Source of the DNA: Pomacea canaliculata
Lineage: Eukaryota; Mollusca; Gastropoda; Architaenioglossa; Ampullariidae
NCBI RefSeq assembly: GCF_003073045.1
Contig: NC_037592.1
Coordinates: 39,985,760 to 40,049,759 of the forward strand
Direction: 5' to 3'
DNA length: 64,000 bases
The translations under genes were made by a program, and so were the position numbers. The notes under the pieces were generated by a model. That model ran no database searches. It saw nothing but the letters and a program-made list of their open reading frames with translations, and was not told the DNA's origin. Positions 33,894-46,600 of this stretch are shown piece after piece (within the stretch, counting starts at the first letter, position 1; the number at the start of each line of letters is the position of its first letter).

Positions 33894-36800
33894 CGGGTGT
33901 TTAAGTCTACACGAATTATTTCATTCATACCTGTTAAATTTGCGATTTTCCTCTAGTTTATCGTGATTGAGTGTAGTTTTATTTCTGTTGATTAGCTGCT
34001 GATGTACTTGCTGTCCAACCCTGGAATCATTCTTTTCTTCCTCTGCTTATATAATAGGATTTCTGCTTGCATAGACGAATATATACCAATTTAATTATGG
34101 CTTACGTTCGAATTAAAGTATTTTGCCTGTAAATTTGTCTTCTTTCTTCACTCCTTAGCCAGATGTAGCACATACTAGTCATCCATCTGAGCATAAAACC
34201 ATTACAATAAAGTAATCGTTTGGTATACTAATACCCTTACCTGTGTTTGTATATGCATGCAAATGATTTGATGTTTAGGGCGTTTCTGTTAAAATGTACA
34301 GCTGGAAGGAAATAAACATTAATTGCTGACATCGCTGTGGCCAAAGCCTACCTTAGTGGCTTCACGGGACATTTTTCTTTCTATAACCAAGCTTAAAAGC
34401 TTTGTTTCCAGATATAAACATATAGTAAACAGAATTAATTTCTGAAATCAGTGTCTTTATAAGTATCTAAATCCACTTGTTTGGAAATGATCTCTGTAAA
34501 AACTTGACTAAGGCACTAAGCCATCAATAGAAAATAGATTGTGCACAGGAGGTAGATTGGTCTCACGTCAGTCCGCCTTTTCTTGTCTGAAGGTTTGATA
34601 ATGAAAATCTGCCGCAAGCACAAGTGACAAAATTTGGAAGGATGGTGAGTGGGCAGGCAACTGGCTTCAATCATCATCAATCTTCTTCACACCTGATAAT
34701 GCGCGTCTTTTTCATCCCTGATCTCTCATTTTTTCAGGAAATAGTTTGAAAAGTATGCATCTGCCTTCCTCATCAATAGAGTTGATATTTGGACATTTTT
34801 TGACAAAAGGCTTATTTTACTCTACACCTTCAATGCTGAAAGTCAAATCCTCTAATGGGACAGAATGCCAAAATGTGTGGCCCATGGAAAGTATAGGATC
34901 AATGTCTTCACCAGGACACCCACGCTTTTTTCCGCACTTCGCTGCTAGGAACAGTACATACATTTAAACAATAAATTAACAATTTAAAATTTTAAGTAAG
35001 AACTTAATAACACCCATGTTGAAACAGAAACAATAATTGTATTTGATACAAAGCATGAACAATGTCTGGTCTGTCTTTGAGCAATAGACTTGAGTACATT
35101 ACAAAAGAATCTTTTACAAAAGGGCTTAAACAGACAAAACGCAGGCAGGTTTTAAAACAACAAAAACAACAGACCCTTTATAGCACTAAATTTGAGAAGA
35201 GAAATTATTTCATCATTGTGATATGTGCACACACATGCACACACACAAAGTTTGTATTTCCCATAAACTGGGGTTAGTATAGCTGCAAGCTGGGGACAGT
35301 CCCCAGGTTCTGAAAATCAATTTTATTTACAAAAAATCAACATTTTCTTTTTTTATTTTACACCTAGACACAGTCCACCGTTTGTGCATACCAGCGCTTT
35401 CCCTAACACTTAAGTCTACAAAATACCCATTTTTTTCCCAAAGAAAAGCAATAAAATCCAAATTTTAGCATGTCTCCTGTTTATCCTGATCCAACATCAC
35501 ACTGTCAAAATCTTAAGATTTCCCCTCCACACACTCACTCATTCAAACATACACAGTATTCCTAACAAAACCTCTCAAGTAGCATTAACCACACCCTAAT
35601 CCCAGAGGACTGATGTTCCCAGCCTCCCCTAGTGCACCTCCTCACAAAGAATAATGTCTATGCAGGTACAATACAAAATGTCCTTACAACTACAGGGTTC
35701 AGCATCTGACAGATGTTTGGTAACAAATATGTGGCGCAAACAATAAATACAGTAATGATCGATGTTTGTTTCAAAGACTTTCAAAAAGAGGCATCATCCA
35801 CACTCCATGAGAAGGCACTGATTGCTAATTCAATAAGACATTTCTTTGTAACTACAAGACATCACTGACGGCAAACATACAGTATCTAAAAAAGACATTT
35901 CATAATGAAACAGTTCCATGCTGCCTGTTAACTTAAAATTTTGTGAGGATTCTTTTTTAATCAAAAGTAAATATTGACAAACATTTTAATACGTATCTCA
36001 TTCACCTTGATTTGTAATAGTTAAATATTATTATGGACTTCACTTTTTCCACATAGCATTAAAGAAAAATCTACATAATGGGATTTAAAAATAAATCCTT
36101 GTGCAAAAATCAATGACCCCGAACAAATGCACTGCAAACTATTAACATGAAATAGTTTAGGACCTGACTTAAGAGTAATTTGAATAGCAAGTGTTTCATT
36201 TACTGCAAATAATACCTATACTTCAATTTATGGACTTAATCAGTTTCTAAAAACTTTTCAAAATAGAAAGTTCATAAAATCCTTGACTCATTCCATAGAC
36301 ATCAAACCACCATTTCAAAAAACATTTATATTTAAGAATCCATTAAAAGGCATAGCACACCATGAAAAATTAAAACAACCCTGAGTGGTTTTTTAACAAT
36401 GGATATTGCATTTCACTTTCAAATTTAGCCAGCCCCAGCAACAGATGTTGGCCACACTTAGAAAGACTTTTGACTTTCTTCTATTGGCTTCTTTTTTTAA
36501 AAAAATCAGAAGTTAAAACAAGTTCAAAACATTTTAAAATCTCCAAAAGCACCAATGGTGTATAATTTGTCTTCTTGACATAGTTATACCCCAATTAATC
36601 TTTAAGCATTATTTTGTGATAAGTTATAGATGACAAATAAAGATTTAATCAGTAGATATAAAATGACTATATCCATCCTATACATTACTACATACAAATC
36701 ATGGTAAAAATCAGCAAGATTTTTTTCTTTCCTTTCCTATATTAATGGTCATCAGAAGACAAACAATGGGCAATGACAACAGATGGGTTTGTGAATCCAC

Positions 36801-37289
36801 ATCTATGAAAAGGAAAATAAATTTGAAAATATATTTTTAGTTGACTAAAGACAATATGGACAATAATTTAAACTGCATGGATCCTTAAACAAAACTTTAC
36901 ATCAAAAAACTTAAAGTTTTCTTTAAAACAACAAGACAAAAATATTTCTAAGAAAATATATTGCATTCAATTCACATTGAAAAGGTAGATAAATGCTGCT
37001 GTTAAAATAATTCCTTACAAATACCATTACTAAACAAAAAAGTTTGATCACGCTGATTTAGGTGGAGGGACTATAAATTGTACTTTTTAAAAATTGTTCT
37101 TCTCTGGCTTGGAGTAAACAGTCCAGTGAATAAATATGTAAATTTGTAATATTGTTATCTGATGACATCACTGTTGCTTTTATTAAGCAAAGAACCGAAC
37201 CACTTCATCTGTGAAAGAATACCATCACTCCACATGACATCATATCCGTTTCTTCCATTTAATGTCTCTATCGTCATTTTCTTTTCTGA

Positions 37290-37356
37290 ACTGCACTGAG
37301 CTTATAACCCTGTGAGGAAATGTGCTGTATAAGTGCTCATGATTATTATTATTATA
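37290..37356 (+). repeat. SINE 3'-tail family member
   Basis: CTGCACTGAGCTTATAACCC followed by GTGCTGTATAAGTGCTC and ATT repeats, the same design as the copies at 9,421 and 42,110. Confidence 0.5.
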
Positions 37357-38389
37357 TATTTGTTGCTGTTGTCTGCATATAATCATGTACAGAATTGTTC
37401 AAATCTAAACATGCAATAAAATATTGTACAAAACAGCAGTGAACACAGACTTGGGTGGCTACAGAGTTAAATAAAGCATTTACACGAGATGGTAGGTATG
37501 GTAGCACACATGTTAATGCTCTATCAATGGAGGTGAGATAGTTTCAAGGATGGGTCCATCTCTTCTATCACTAAGTGATGGAGATATGTGCTCTGAATGC
37601 ATGGCAATACACTGAGGACTGGCATCAGCTGATAACCTCTGCTGATACTCAGAAATGAATTCAGTTTATCTTACCATTACCACTATAAATTCACATAGCT
37701 GTATACTACGCAAGTGAACCTTCATACAGTAAAAAAATATTTATACAAAATATCTACAGCCAGTTTATTCAATTATTTTGGTAAATCTGTGCACCTTCAA
37801 CCAATATTCTCATATTTCTGAATTTTATTTCTATGCCAGTACTTACAAAAACAAATGCACTATTGCAGCACTAAGTTTATAAATTAAATTCAGCCAATCA
37901 AACATTTAGCACCCTGGCTGTTGCAGACTCTGTATGAGATATGGGAATAGACAATGTCATTACAGACTAAAATTCTTTCAGAAAGAAACAAGTTGTTCTT
38001 TTCCAATCAGGACCAAACATTTTACTACAGTTAAAACAACAACAACAAAAAATAAGGACTTTCAGAAATAAAAAATAAGGTAAATGTAGCTTGCATCCTC
38101 CTATTCCTGCCTGAGATTGGACCATCATAAAAACAGCCACAATTGGAAGGAAAAAAAAAAATATATAAATAATAACTAGTAAGAAAAATTAGAGCGGCAT
38201 CAGACTTGAAATCTTTGACACCAAAGTTTTAGTAGTAACAACACAGTGCACCAAAGTGAGACTTTACATATCAATGCACAACACATGAAGGTGCACAAAC
38301 AGACTGTTTTAAGTTAGGCATCAAAACACTTTTATATACAAATGTACAAGCACACACAGACCCACACGCATGCACACACATGAGGGTGA

Positions 38390-38690
38390 AGGAAACTGGA
38401 GTACCAGTATAAAATCACCAACAGTCAGCCCTGGAAAACAGGTGTCACATCCAGAGAGAGGTATGATGGAGCCGAGATTTGATCCCAAGACTCAGTTTTC
38501 ACAATCATGGTAATGAGGGCTTTAGCCACTGCACCAACACCTTACAAATGTTCTTAGTATGCATGGTATACAACACTGAGACCTTAAATATAATGTGCCC
38601 TAACTAACATATGCTTCTCCTACACCTTATCTTCACAACTGTGAACCAGTTTTGTTTGTTGTACCAGTTCTGCCTGTAGTTCCGAAGATG
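38390..38690 (-). repeat. Degenerate tRNA-derived SINE, copy 1 of a local duplication
   Basis: On the minus strand the head reads GGTGCAGTGGCTAAAGCCC (A-box-like) followed by GGGATCAAATCTC (degenerate B box), then a body containing CTCTGGATGTGACACCTG. The same sequence plus about 150 bp of flank is repeated about 950 bp away at 39,340-39,635. Confidence 0.6.
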
Positions 38691-39339
38691 TTCTATTGCA
38701 CTATGGCGGTTAGTTGTTTTAAGGCAGGATTGATGATCCTTAAGAAAATCAATAAGTTCGTCAATTCCTTTGCCCTCATGTGTCAGGTTCAGCAGAATTG
38801 TGTAAGTTGGACTGTCCCGAGACTATTACTTGAATACCTGAGCTGAAATTAATAAAGCATTGGATGATCATATTTTGCTTCTTTTCAAATGTAACACTAT
38901 GCATTTAAAGCTAGTTACCAAAAATTTACAAGCATCTTGAACAACAAAGACTTCTTAAACAAATATTATGTAATAAGCACAAGTGGCTTCATTGTTAAGC
39001 AACAGGTTGTGTGAGCACTGTATATCTCTGCATTTGTGTGTGTGCTTGTGCAGATATGCAGATGCCAGTGTTAGCAGAAGGCAAACAAGAGGTTGCTTAG
39101 AACTCGGGGGTTACACAGAAGGGCTCCAATAAATCTATATATGTATATTTTGTTTACGCTACAAAGCCTGTAAAAAAGGCAGTTTAAATATTTTAGAGGT
39201 AATGGTGCTTTACCATAAAATTTGCAGAAAGTGTATGTGCTGACTCAAGTCCAGAAGCATCGGTAAGTCAAAATAAAACAGATATATCTATATTTTGCAT
39301 GGCCCTTTTCCCAACAGTCAGTGCACTTTACACTAACAC

Positions 39340-39635
39340 ACACATGAAGGTGCACCAGCACAAAACCACCAAGAGCCAGCCCTACAAAACGTGTCACATC
39401 CAGAGAGAGGTGTAATGGAGGCGAGATTTAACCCATGACTTCCAGTTCTCACAATTGTGGTGATGAGGGCTTTAGTCACTGCACCACCACCTTCCAAATG
39501 TTCTTAGTGTGCATTGTATGCAAAACTGAGACCTTAAATATAATGTGTCCTTAGCATCTGCTTTTCCAACACCTTATCTTGACAACTGTGAACTAGTTTA
39601 TGTTTTTGTACCAGTTCAGCCTGTAGTTCCGAACA
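39340..39635 (-). repeat. Degenerate tRNA-derived SINE, copy 2 of a local duplication
   Basis: Matches copy 1 over the SINE head, body and adjacent flank, including ACCTTAAATATAATGTG and CCTGTAGTTCCGAA. Because flank is included, this is a duplication of the locus rather than two independent insertions. A third, more diverged copy lies at about 39,890-40,012. Confidence 0.6.
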
Positions 39636-40624
39636 ATTACTGCAATACATTAAACATATTAAGCAGGCATCCAATGTACCTATTGTTCTCCCAATCCTTG
39701 CTCCTTCACATCATACACATACACAGACTCTCTCACACATGCTGTCTTTACATTTTCTCACAAAAACACACACTCTTTCTCTCTCTTTTGCATATACTCT
39801 CACTCTCACCCATACACATCTACCCACAAAAACCCACACATGCACATAAATACACACACAGAGTGGATGAAACAAGATCACTCAGAAAAAAACCCACTGA
39901 GCTATCAGCCCTGTAAACAGGTCACAAGAAGGAGTATAAGAGCAGGCATCCATACCCATGGCACCCAATAATCACTGTTATAGTGAAAGATGTTTTATCC
40001 ACTGCACCATCAAGAATCACCTCACTACCATAAGAAGGAAGAATGTAGACAAATGTCAGATTAGATTATGAACTTATGAAGGTATCCAGATGCTTCACAT
40101 TCCTGAAGTGGCCACAAAAATCAAGAAGTTGAAGATTATGCATACTGTGGCTAGAAAAATGGACTGATGGCATGGAAAACTCTCTCTCCAATAAATGTGT
40201 GCTTCACAGTGGCGTACTGAGTTTCTAACACTGCCGACATGGAAGGTGGGCAAAACAAGATCTTGTCAATGTTACTATAAGATACAATACTTGCTCTTTT
40301 TGTACAAGATAACTGTACAAGACCAAGCTTACAACTGCTGTTCATTTAAAGAGATGTTGAGACAAAAGTAGGGATTGTTGCCAAAACTTGGGAATAATCA
40401 AATATCAAAAAATAGGTTCAAGTGAAATTTAGAGGTGGTGAAAAGGGTTAAATATTTCTGAACCACTTGCTGTTGAAATCAATCTCTGCAGGATTCTTAA
40501 AGGAATTTTCATGAACCACATGCTTATCCACAACTTTTCCATCAGTTTTTTGTTCTTTCTTTTTTTTTCCCCAAATTTTCCATGAGATTTCCTGTTAGAA
40601 TCAGACAGATCTGATATGTCTAAA

Positions 40625-43600
40625 TCACTGATGTCTTCTGCTTCTGAATTGCTTCCTTTGTCTGGAACTAAAATCATTTCTAAGACTTATGATGCTGTAT
40701 CAGTTAGATACTTTTTTTTCAAAAGAAAGGGGGGAGTTGAAAAATCTATACATTGTCTTCTTGTTTGAAGTTGAGAGATGGAACCCAATTTAGAAATGCT
40801 CAGGTAAAGCTATGATCATGTTTTGGCCCATTGCACACATCGTGTTTATGGTTCGTAATTAAAACTTATTGTGCACAGTTCACTGAAATTAGGCTTTAAG
40901 TAGCATACAGCATACATACACAGTGTTCTGAATGCATTAATATTTTTGAGTAATGGTGGAGGGGGCCCAAGATGTGTTTTGGCCTGAAGTGTACAATATA
41001 TTAACACCAGCCCTCTGTTTATGGATGTGGGGGGTGGGAGGGATGGGGTTATCTTGTGCCTGCATGCAGGTGTGCCAGCTTCGTATGTAAAGTCACATAA
41101 AGAGGCATAATTAACTGGCAACAATTTTACTTACTGATATTCGTGAGAATCAACCTTTTCGGCTGTCCAACCAAGCAGGTGCAAAGCAATCACATGCCAA
41201 GTTATCTTGCTGAAACTGAAAACGAAGGAGATACAAATAATGAGAATGGTGATATGATACACCTGATGTCACTTAACTAAATACTGGCTTGTATAATTTT
41301 ATTCATTCATTGATACATTCCTTGATCGCTTGTAGTCAGGGGAACAACTGTTACAAAGTTAGCTTAACCAGATAAATTCTTAGCTGGGTGATTTACGTTA
41401 AAAAGGTTTCAGTAAAGATTTAACATACAAGGAAAGCTAGGGGATTGGCAGTACTGCATAAGTATTCATATACACTTTTCATTCATATCACCCCTCCATT
41501 AGTAAAACTGCCTCTAACTCTATCAACAACTTGTCTTATATTAATGGTAATGGGTAATCAAATGTTTATGCAACCTATATGAAAAAAGGAAAGAAACCCA
41601 AAAAGATGTTTATTCTCAGAAAAATGAAAATAAGTTGCATCCAGAATTAAACACTACCATGACAACACTACAATAATAAATTAGACTAATCAATACCTAA
41701 AATATATTGGCAAACATCAGGCTTAAATAATTTAGAGTTCTAATGTGAAAATGAAGCAGTTTAACTGCATAATGCAGGTCTGTGAGAATCTAAAGTCCCT
41801 TATAACCTAGTGATCTGACCATCTGGGAAGTAAGTGTGTAAGGCATAGTGCTTGAAAGATAGATCAAAGCTCTCATTCTGCCACCTTTTCCATTCCCTAA
41901 TAAATCAGGTACCCATCACTGCTGAGAAGACAGATTTTTCAGTGACTGATCAGAACAAATCATTAAGATATATCTTGCATAATCAAGAATACTGTTCTGC
42001 TCACTCCTCAGTGTTTCATTCGTGCATTTAGTTTACATTTTTGTCATGGTGTCATCTGTTTACTGACACTTATCATTCTTTTATGGTTGAGTATCAGTTT
42101 ATTTGTAGTCTTGTGTGTGCAGCACACTGAGCTCATATCCCACATGGGAGAGTGTGATTTACAAAGTCAGTACTATTATTATAGTTACACAGTTGTTTAT
42201 TATTATTTCTAGCTTTTCTAGAAATTATTATTAAATCTGAAACTGGTGTACTTCTCTGAAGCCAATCACACTAATAGCATCTCAACAGATTTTCCCTTGT
42301 AAAAAGAGTAGGTAACCAAATGTTTATCATAACAGGATCTCCATACCAGCTCTGCTGATCAAACAATTCCTGCAGGATTTTGGCTTTGGACCTGTCATTC
42401 AAGAGATCAGTCAGAATTTTGCGACTCTTCGTGGAATCAATCTGTTCTGTCAGTTCTGTCGCAGATGCTAAAGGCAAAAAATAAACCTCATATAAATAAA
42501 TAAGTCATACTGAATGCAGCAAATAACTTCTACTTCATTAATGCTCAAGATGTACTTTAGACAGAAACCTAACAAAAACAGCAGTACAATTTTTCATTTT
42601 GTGACTACTTCAACAAATATATTATTTTAGATCTCTAAAAAAGTTATCTTTAAATTATAATTAGTAGTCTAATATTAAATCATAGTGCAATTTTCTATTT
42701 CTGTGATAGGTGACTCTGTCTAATGACCTCAATGCCTGATTGATTGCTTCCCATTAACTAAAATGCAGCTATAACATCTTGATGACTTTCATACCAGAAA
42801 GACCCCATACTATCCCAGAATCCTAACACATTATTTCCCCTCCCCCATATCAAAAACGTAAATTAGATACACTTTTAGATGTCTTTAAAGAGTCTATGTG
42901 GTTACACTACAGGCTTTTTTCAGAAATCAGAGAAATTGTTATAAAATGATGGCACAGTAGATTTAAGATGACAATACCTATTCACTATGTGCAGAAGAAA
43001 CCAAAACTGAATGGCAGAAATGGACTGATTTATGACAAAGAAACAGTTCACTGAGATATTTCAGTGATTTTTTTTTTCTACTGTTCTGTTTGTGTAACAT
43101 CTTTTTTAACCTATATTATTTTCTACTTAACATTTTTTCTCCTACAGTTGATCTACTTTTGGTTTATTCATTCTGACAAGGTATTGTTGCAAGCTTCACA
43201 AGCACACTTGCTTCACAACGGTCCTACTGCACTAAAGAAGCTCATATTTTATTTTTAGATGAGGTTGTTCAAACTTGCAAGTATAAAGCTCAAACTCAAC
43301 ACACAAGTTAAGATGACTGTAAAGTTCCTTTAAAATGAGTTGTGAAAATTTCCAGCCATACTTACAAGATGCCTAATTAAATGTTACTGACAAAAGCTAC
43401 AGCAACAAAACAGGAATTTTCTTTCATTCTTTATACTACACAGCAGTAATCTTATGCTGCAGACTACTAAGACTGCAACCTACAACTGCTCAAGGTCTTC
43501 ATGCACATGATATGTCAGTCTCTTACAGATTCAAGCTTGACCCCATGTTTCAATTTACTCATATTACAAAGTTTACATTTACATGAACGACTCCTGGAGC

Positions 43601-46600
43601 TTCAGATCCACCCAACAGCGGAGTCCAACAGGGAAATTCTGATACCTCTAAACAGATAACAGAAATAGTACAATAGATCATTATATTGTTTCTGATGAAA
43701 TTTTTCATTAAAAAATTATCTGATTTTAAGATGGTAGTGGCAGATATGGTTGAATCTAAACATTTTCCAGTTGAATTTAGTTTTCAAGTTCATCCAGTTG
43801 GTCATACTATAAGAATGCCAATAAAGCAAGAAGTTAACATAAACAAGATGCTATAGAACCCTGCTAGTATCCAGAAATTCCACCAAGCTGTCCAATCCCA
43901 ATTAATACAAGCAAGTGACAAGATCAATGAAGATATAAATGGAGCTCTCTTGCTATTTAACAGATGTTTATTGAATTGTACTCAGTGTATGCTTAAATGA
44001 GCTAATATAGATAGGAATGAGCATAAACAAAAAAGGTTCAACATAAAATGTACCCAAGAGAAAACTTCCGAGAAAATTCTGAGGGCAGCTGATAAGAAAG
44101 ATTTTTAACTTTTTAGCCTCTCTGAATGTTATTGATTTTTTTGGTTTTACTTTTTTTTTTACGTCTCTAAAGGGTTGTATCATTTGGGCAACTTCATCTT
44201 GAAAAAAAAAAACCCAGAGAAAATCTGTCTGGCAGTTTGATACATTCTTGACATTCTAATAGCCTAACTCTAATCCGGCATCAAACATTTACTACAACTG
44301 TTTGACTACTTTAGCAAACTTTTTTAGTTTAGTTCTAAAATACAATCATCCAAGGAAAGAAACTATTGCATGAGAAAGCAGAATAACTGAAAATGCACTG
44401 GTACAACTTTGATTTGGAATTTCAGACATTTTGTCATATGGCTTAAGATATTCTGATAATGTAAGCAAGACATGCCCTATGTATCATATCGATGAAGAGG
44501 ATGAGTTTCATTTTGTATTATGATGTCCATGTATAATAGAACTACAAAAAAGTTTTATTCCAAAAAAAGTATTACAATAGATCTAATAATTTTAAACTAC
44601 CGATGTCAACAAAAAATGAGAAAATACTATGTAACCTAGAAAAGTTTTCATATCTAGCAACAAAGAAATGCTAATCTATGCTAAAAGGTGCTCTTCATCT
44701 GTTATGTATTACATATTTTATTTTCCCTGAATATGTTGAATGCCAATCTTTTTAAATGTGTCTAAAGGTCTAAAAAATAAGCAGTTTGTATTCTCTTTCT
44801 CTCCCACACAAGCAACCACACAAAATATTTATGTGCCCATGTGCACATCTCATTTTGACGCAAATTTTGCATAACATTATTTAGAAAGGGTACAAAACCT
44901 TAAAAATAAAACAGTTCTGTTCGTTCTTTTGTGCCATCACATCAATTAAAACATACTTATATGTTCTGATCGACATGCCTTCACACTATTTCACAAACAA
45001 ATTCTCACTCTCAGGTGGATGACATATGACTTCTGGAATGTGTCCAGGTGGCAGCAGTTTATCCACATCCTTATTAGATCTTTCTAATAAAGACATCAGT
45101 ATATAATTATTTGCATATGGAAATATTTTTCCAGTTTCAAAATGCTAAATTTGTTTTATTCAAGAAATACATTTTGCATAAATATATGAGGATGCAAATG
45201 CACCCACACACACATATCTCATTCACAACTGTGTTTTATAATAACTCAAGGGATACTTTAAACACAGCTAGTCAAGTTGCAAGAGATGTTCATTTAGTTA
45301 CTCTGACAATCAAAACCCTGCCTACCTGCCCCTGTAACAGTTAATCCTCTTTATGAACTTCTGAAGACAAAAGTGGTAAAACACCAGCGACAAAAATGCC
45401 TTCTAAAGTACAGTTACCAATAATGTGGTCACATTTGCCCATTTGCCCATTCTTTGCAACACATAAATTCTTCACAAACCTGGTGGGTCACTTGTTGTTG
45501 AAGATCCTCTACTGATACTCTTTTGGCGTTTGTATTTGATGAAGAGAACTATACACGTAATGACCACAGCTGCAACTGAGATAAGCGGAGTCATCTTAAC
45601 AAATGCTCTCCACCTGCTAATTTCACAGGTCTCTCTCTTTCTCACAAACACATCCCTCTCCTCGACCCCCACCCACCCACACACACACACACAAACAAAC
45701 CAGATCACATTGATACACAATGTTTCCCTCACTCTTTTCTCAATGAAAGATCTAGTTAAGTGACCAGCCAAAGACTAGACCATGAGACAAAGTACTTCAC
45801 ATATTGATTTCAAATAATTAAAAGCATGTTTAAATAGTCAAACAGCAGTTTTATCCATATTTTTGTTAAGTAACACTTACTGCAACATACTGATGTTCCA
45901 ATAATAATGGTCGTTACATCACTGGAGTTTGGCTCTGCAAAACCACATCATTAACTCAAAGTGATTGCCTCCCTTCATGGAAAATGTCTGCTACAGGTCC
46001 CTATATCTTGACTATTCACCACCACCACCCCCAGCCCCAACTCACCCCCAAAAGGAAAATTATATGTCATAAACATATCATTTTAAATAAGATTTTCCTA
46101 TCAAGCTAGGTAGAAATTAAAGGTTTGCTTTGTTCTTTTAGAAAATACAACACTATTCATCTGCAAGAACCATTCCTGGCCATTTTTACACTGCTAACAA
46201 TACATACCTGAGTGCACACCTGTTAAATACAGCAATAAAGTTCTTAAGATATATGTCATGCACACAACAACAATAGTACAGTTGGATGTTACATCAGGCT
46301 GACACAAACATCACAGCCACTGGAACTGATCATGTGTATAGTACATGTTTTTTAAAACTGTGTTTCCAAAGTAGGTTATCAATGAAAACTTAGCATATAT
46401 GTAGAAATACCAGTATCATCACTTGAGGAAACTTAAATCATCGTTGAGTGAATGAAGAAAATCACAAGATATATAGCAATTCTGATGACCTTACTGAAAA
46501 ACATTGAATATTACCCCCATAGGGATCTCTTATTTACTTTGCCGTAAGGGAATTACATGTACAAAAAAAAATCCTTTCTGAGTACTTTCAAGTAAGGGAA

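Larger units (their letters stand above)
33900..40600. other. Long AT-rich region without a clear gene
   Basis: Very A/T-rich, with no convincing ORF. It may contain a long 3' UTR of the receptor gene ending at 40,625 (-); AATAAA on the minus strand occurs at about 35,323. It also holds old SINE copies at 38.3-40.0 kb and a SINE-tail motif near 37,290. A minus-strand frame at about 34,800-34,940 (KRGCPGEDIDPIL) is exon-sized but unrecognised. Confidence 0.5.

Noticed and set aside
34800-34940. A minus-strand exon reading KRGCPGEDIDPIL and SMGHTFWHSVPLED
   Set aside because: Short, unrecognised, and not connected by phase to neighbouring exons.
43968-44183. A 71-codon minus-strand ORF
   Set aside because: Only its first bases fit a candidate receptor exon; the rest reads through intron poly-A sequence.
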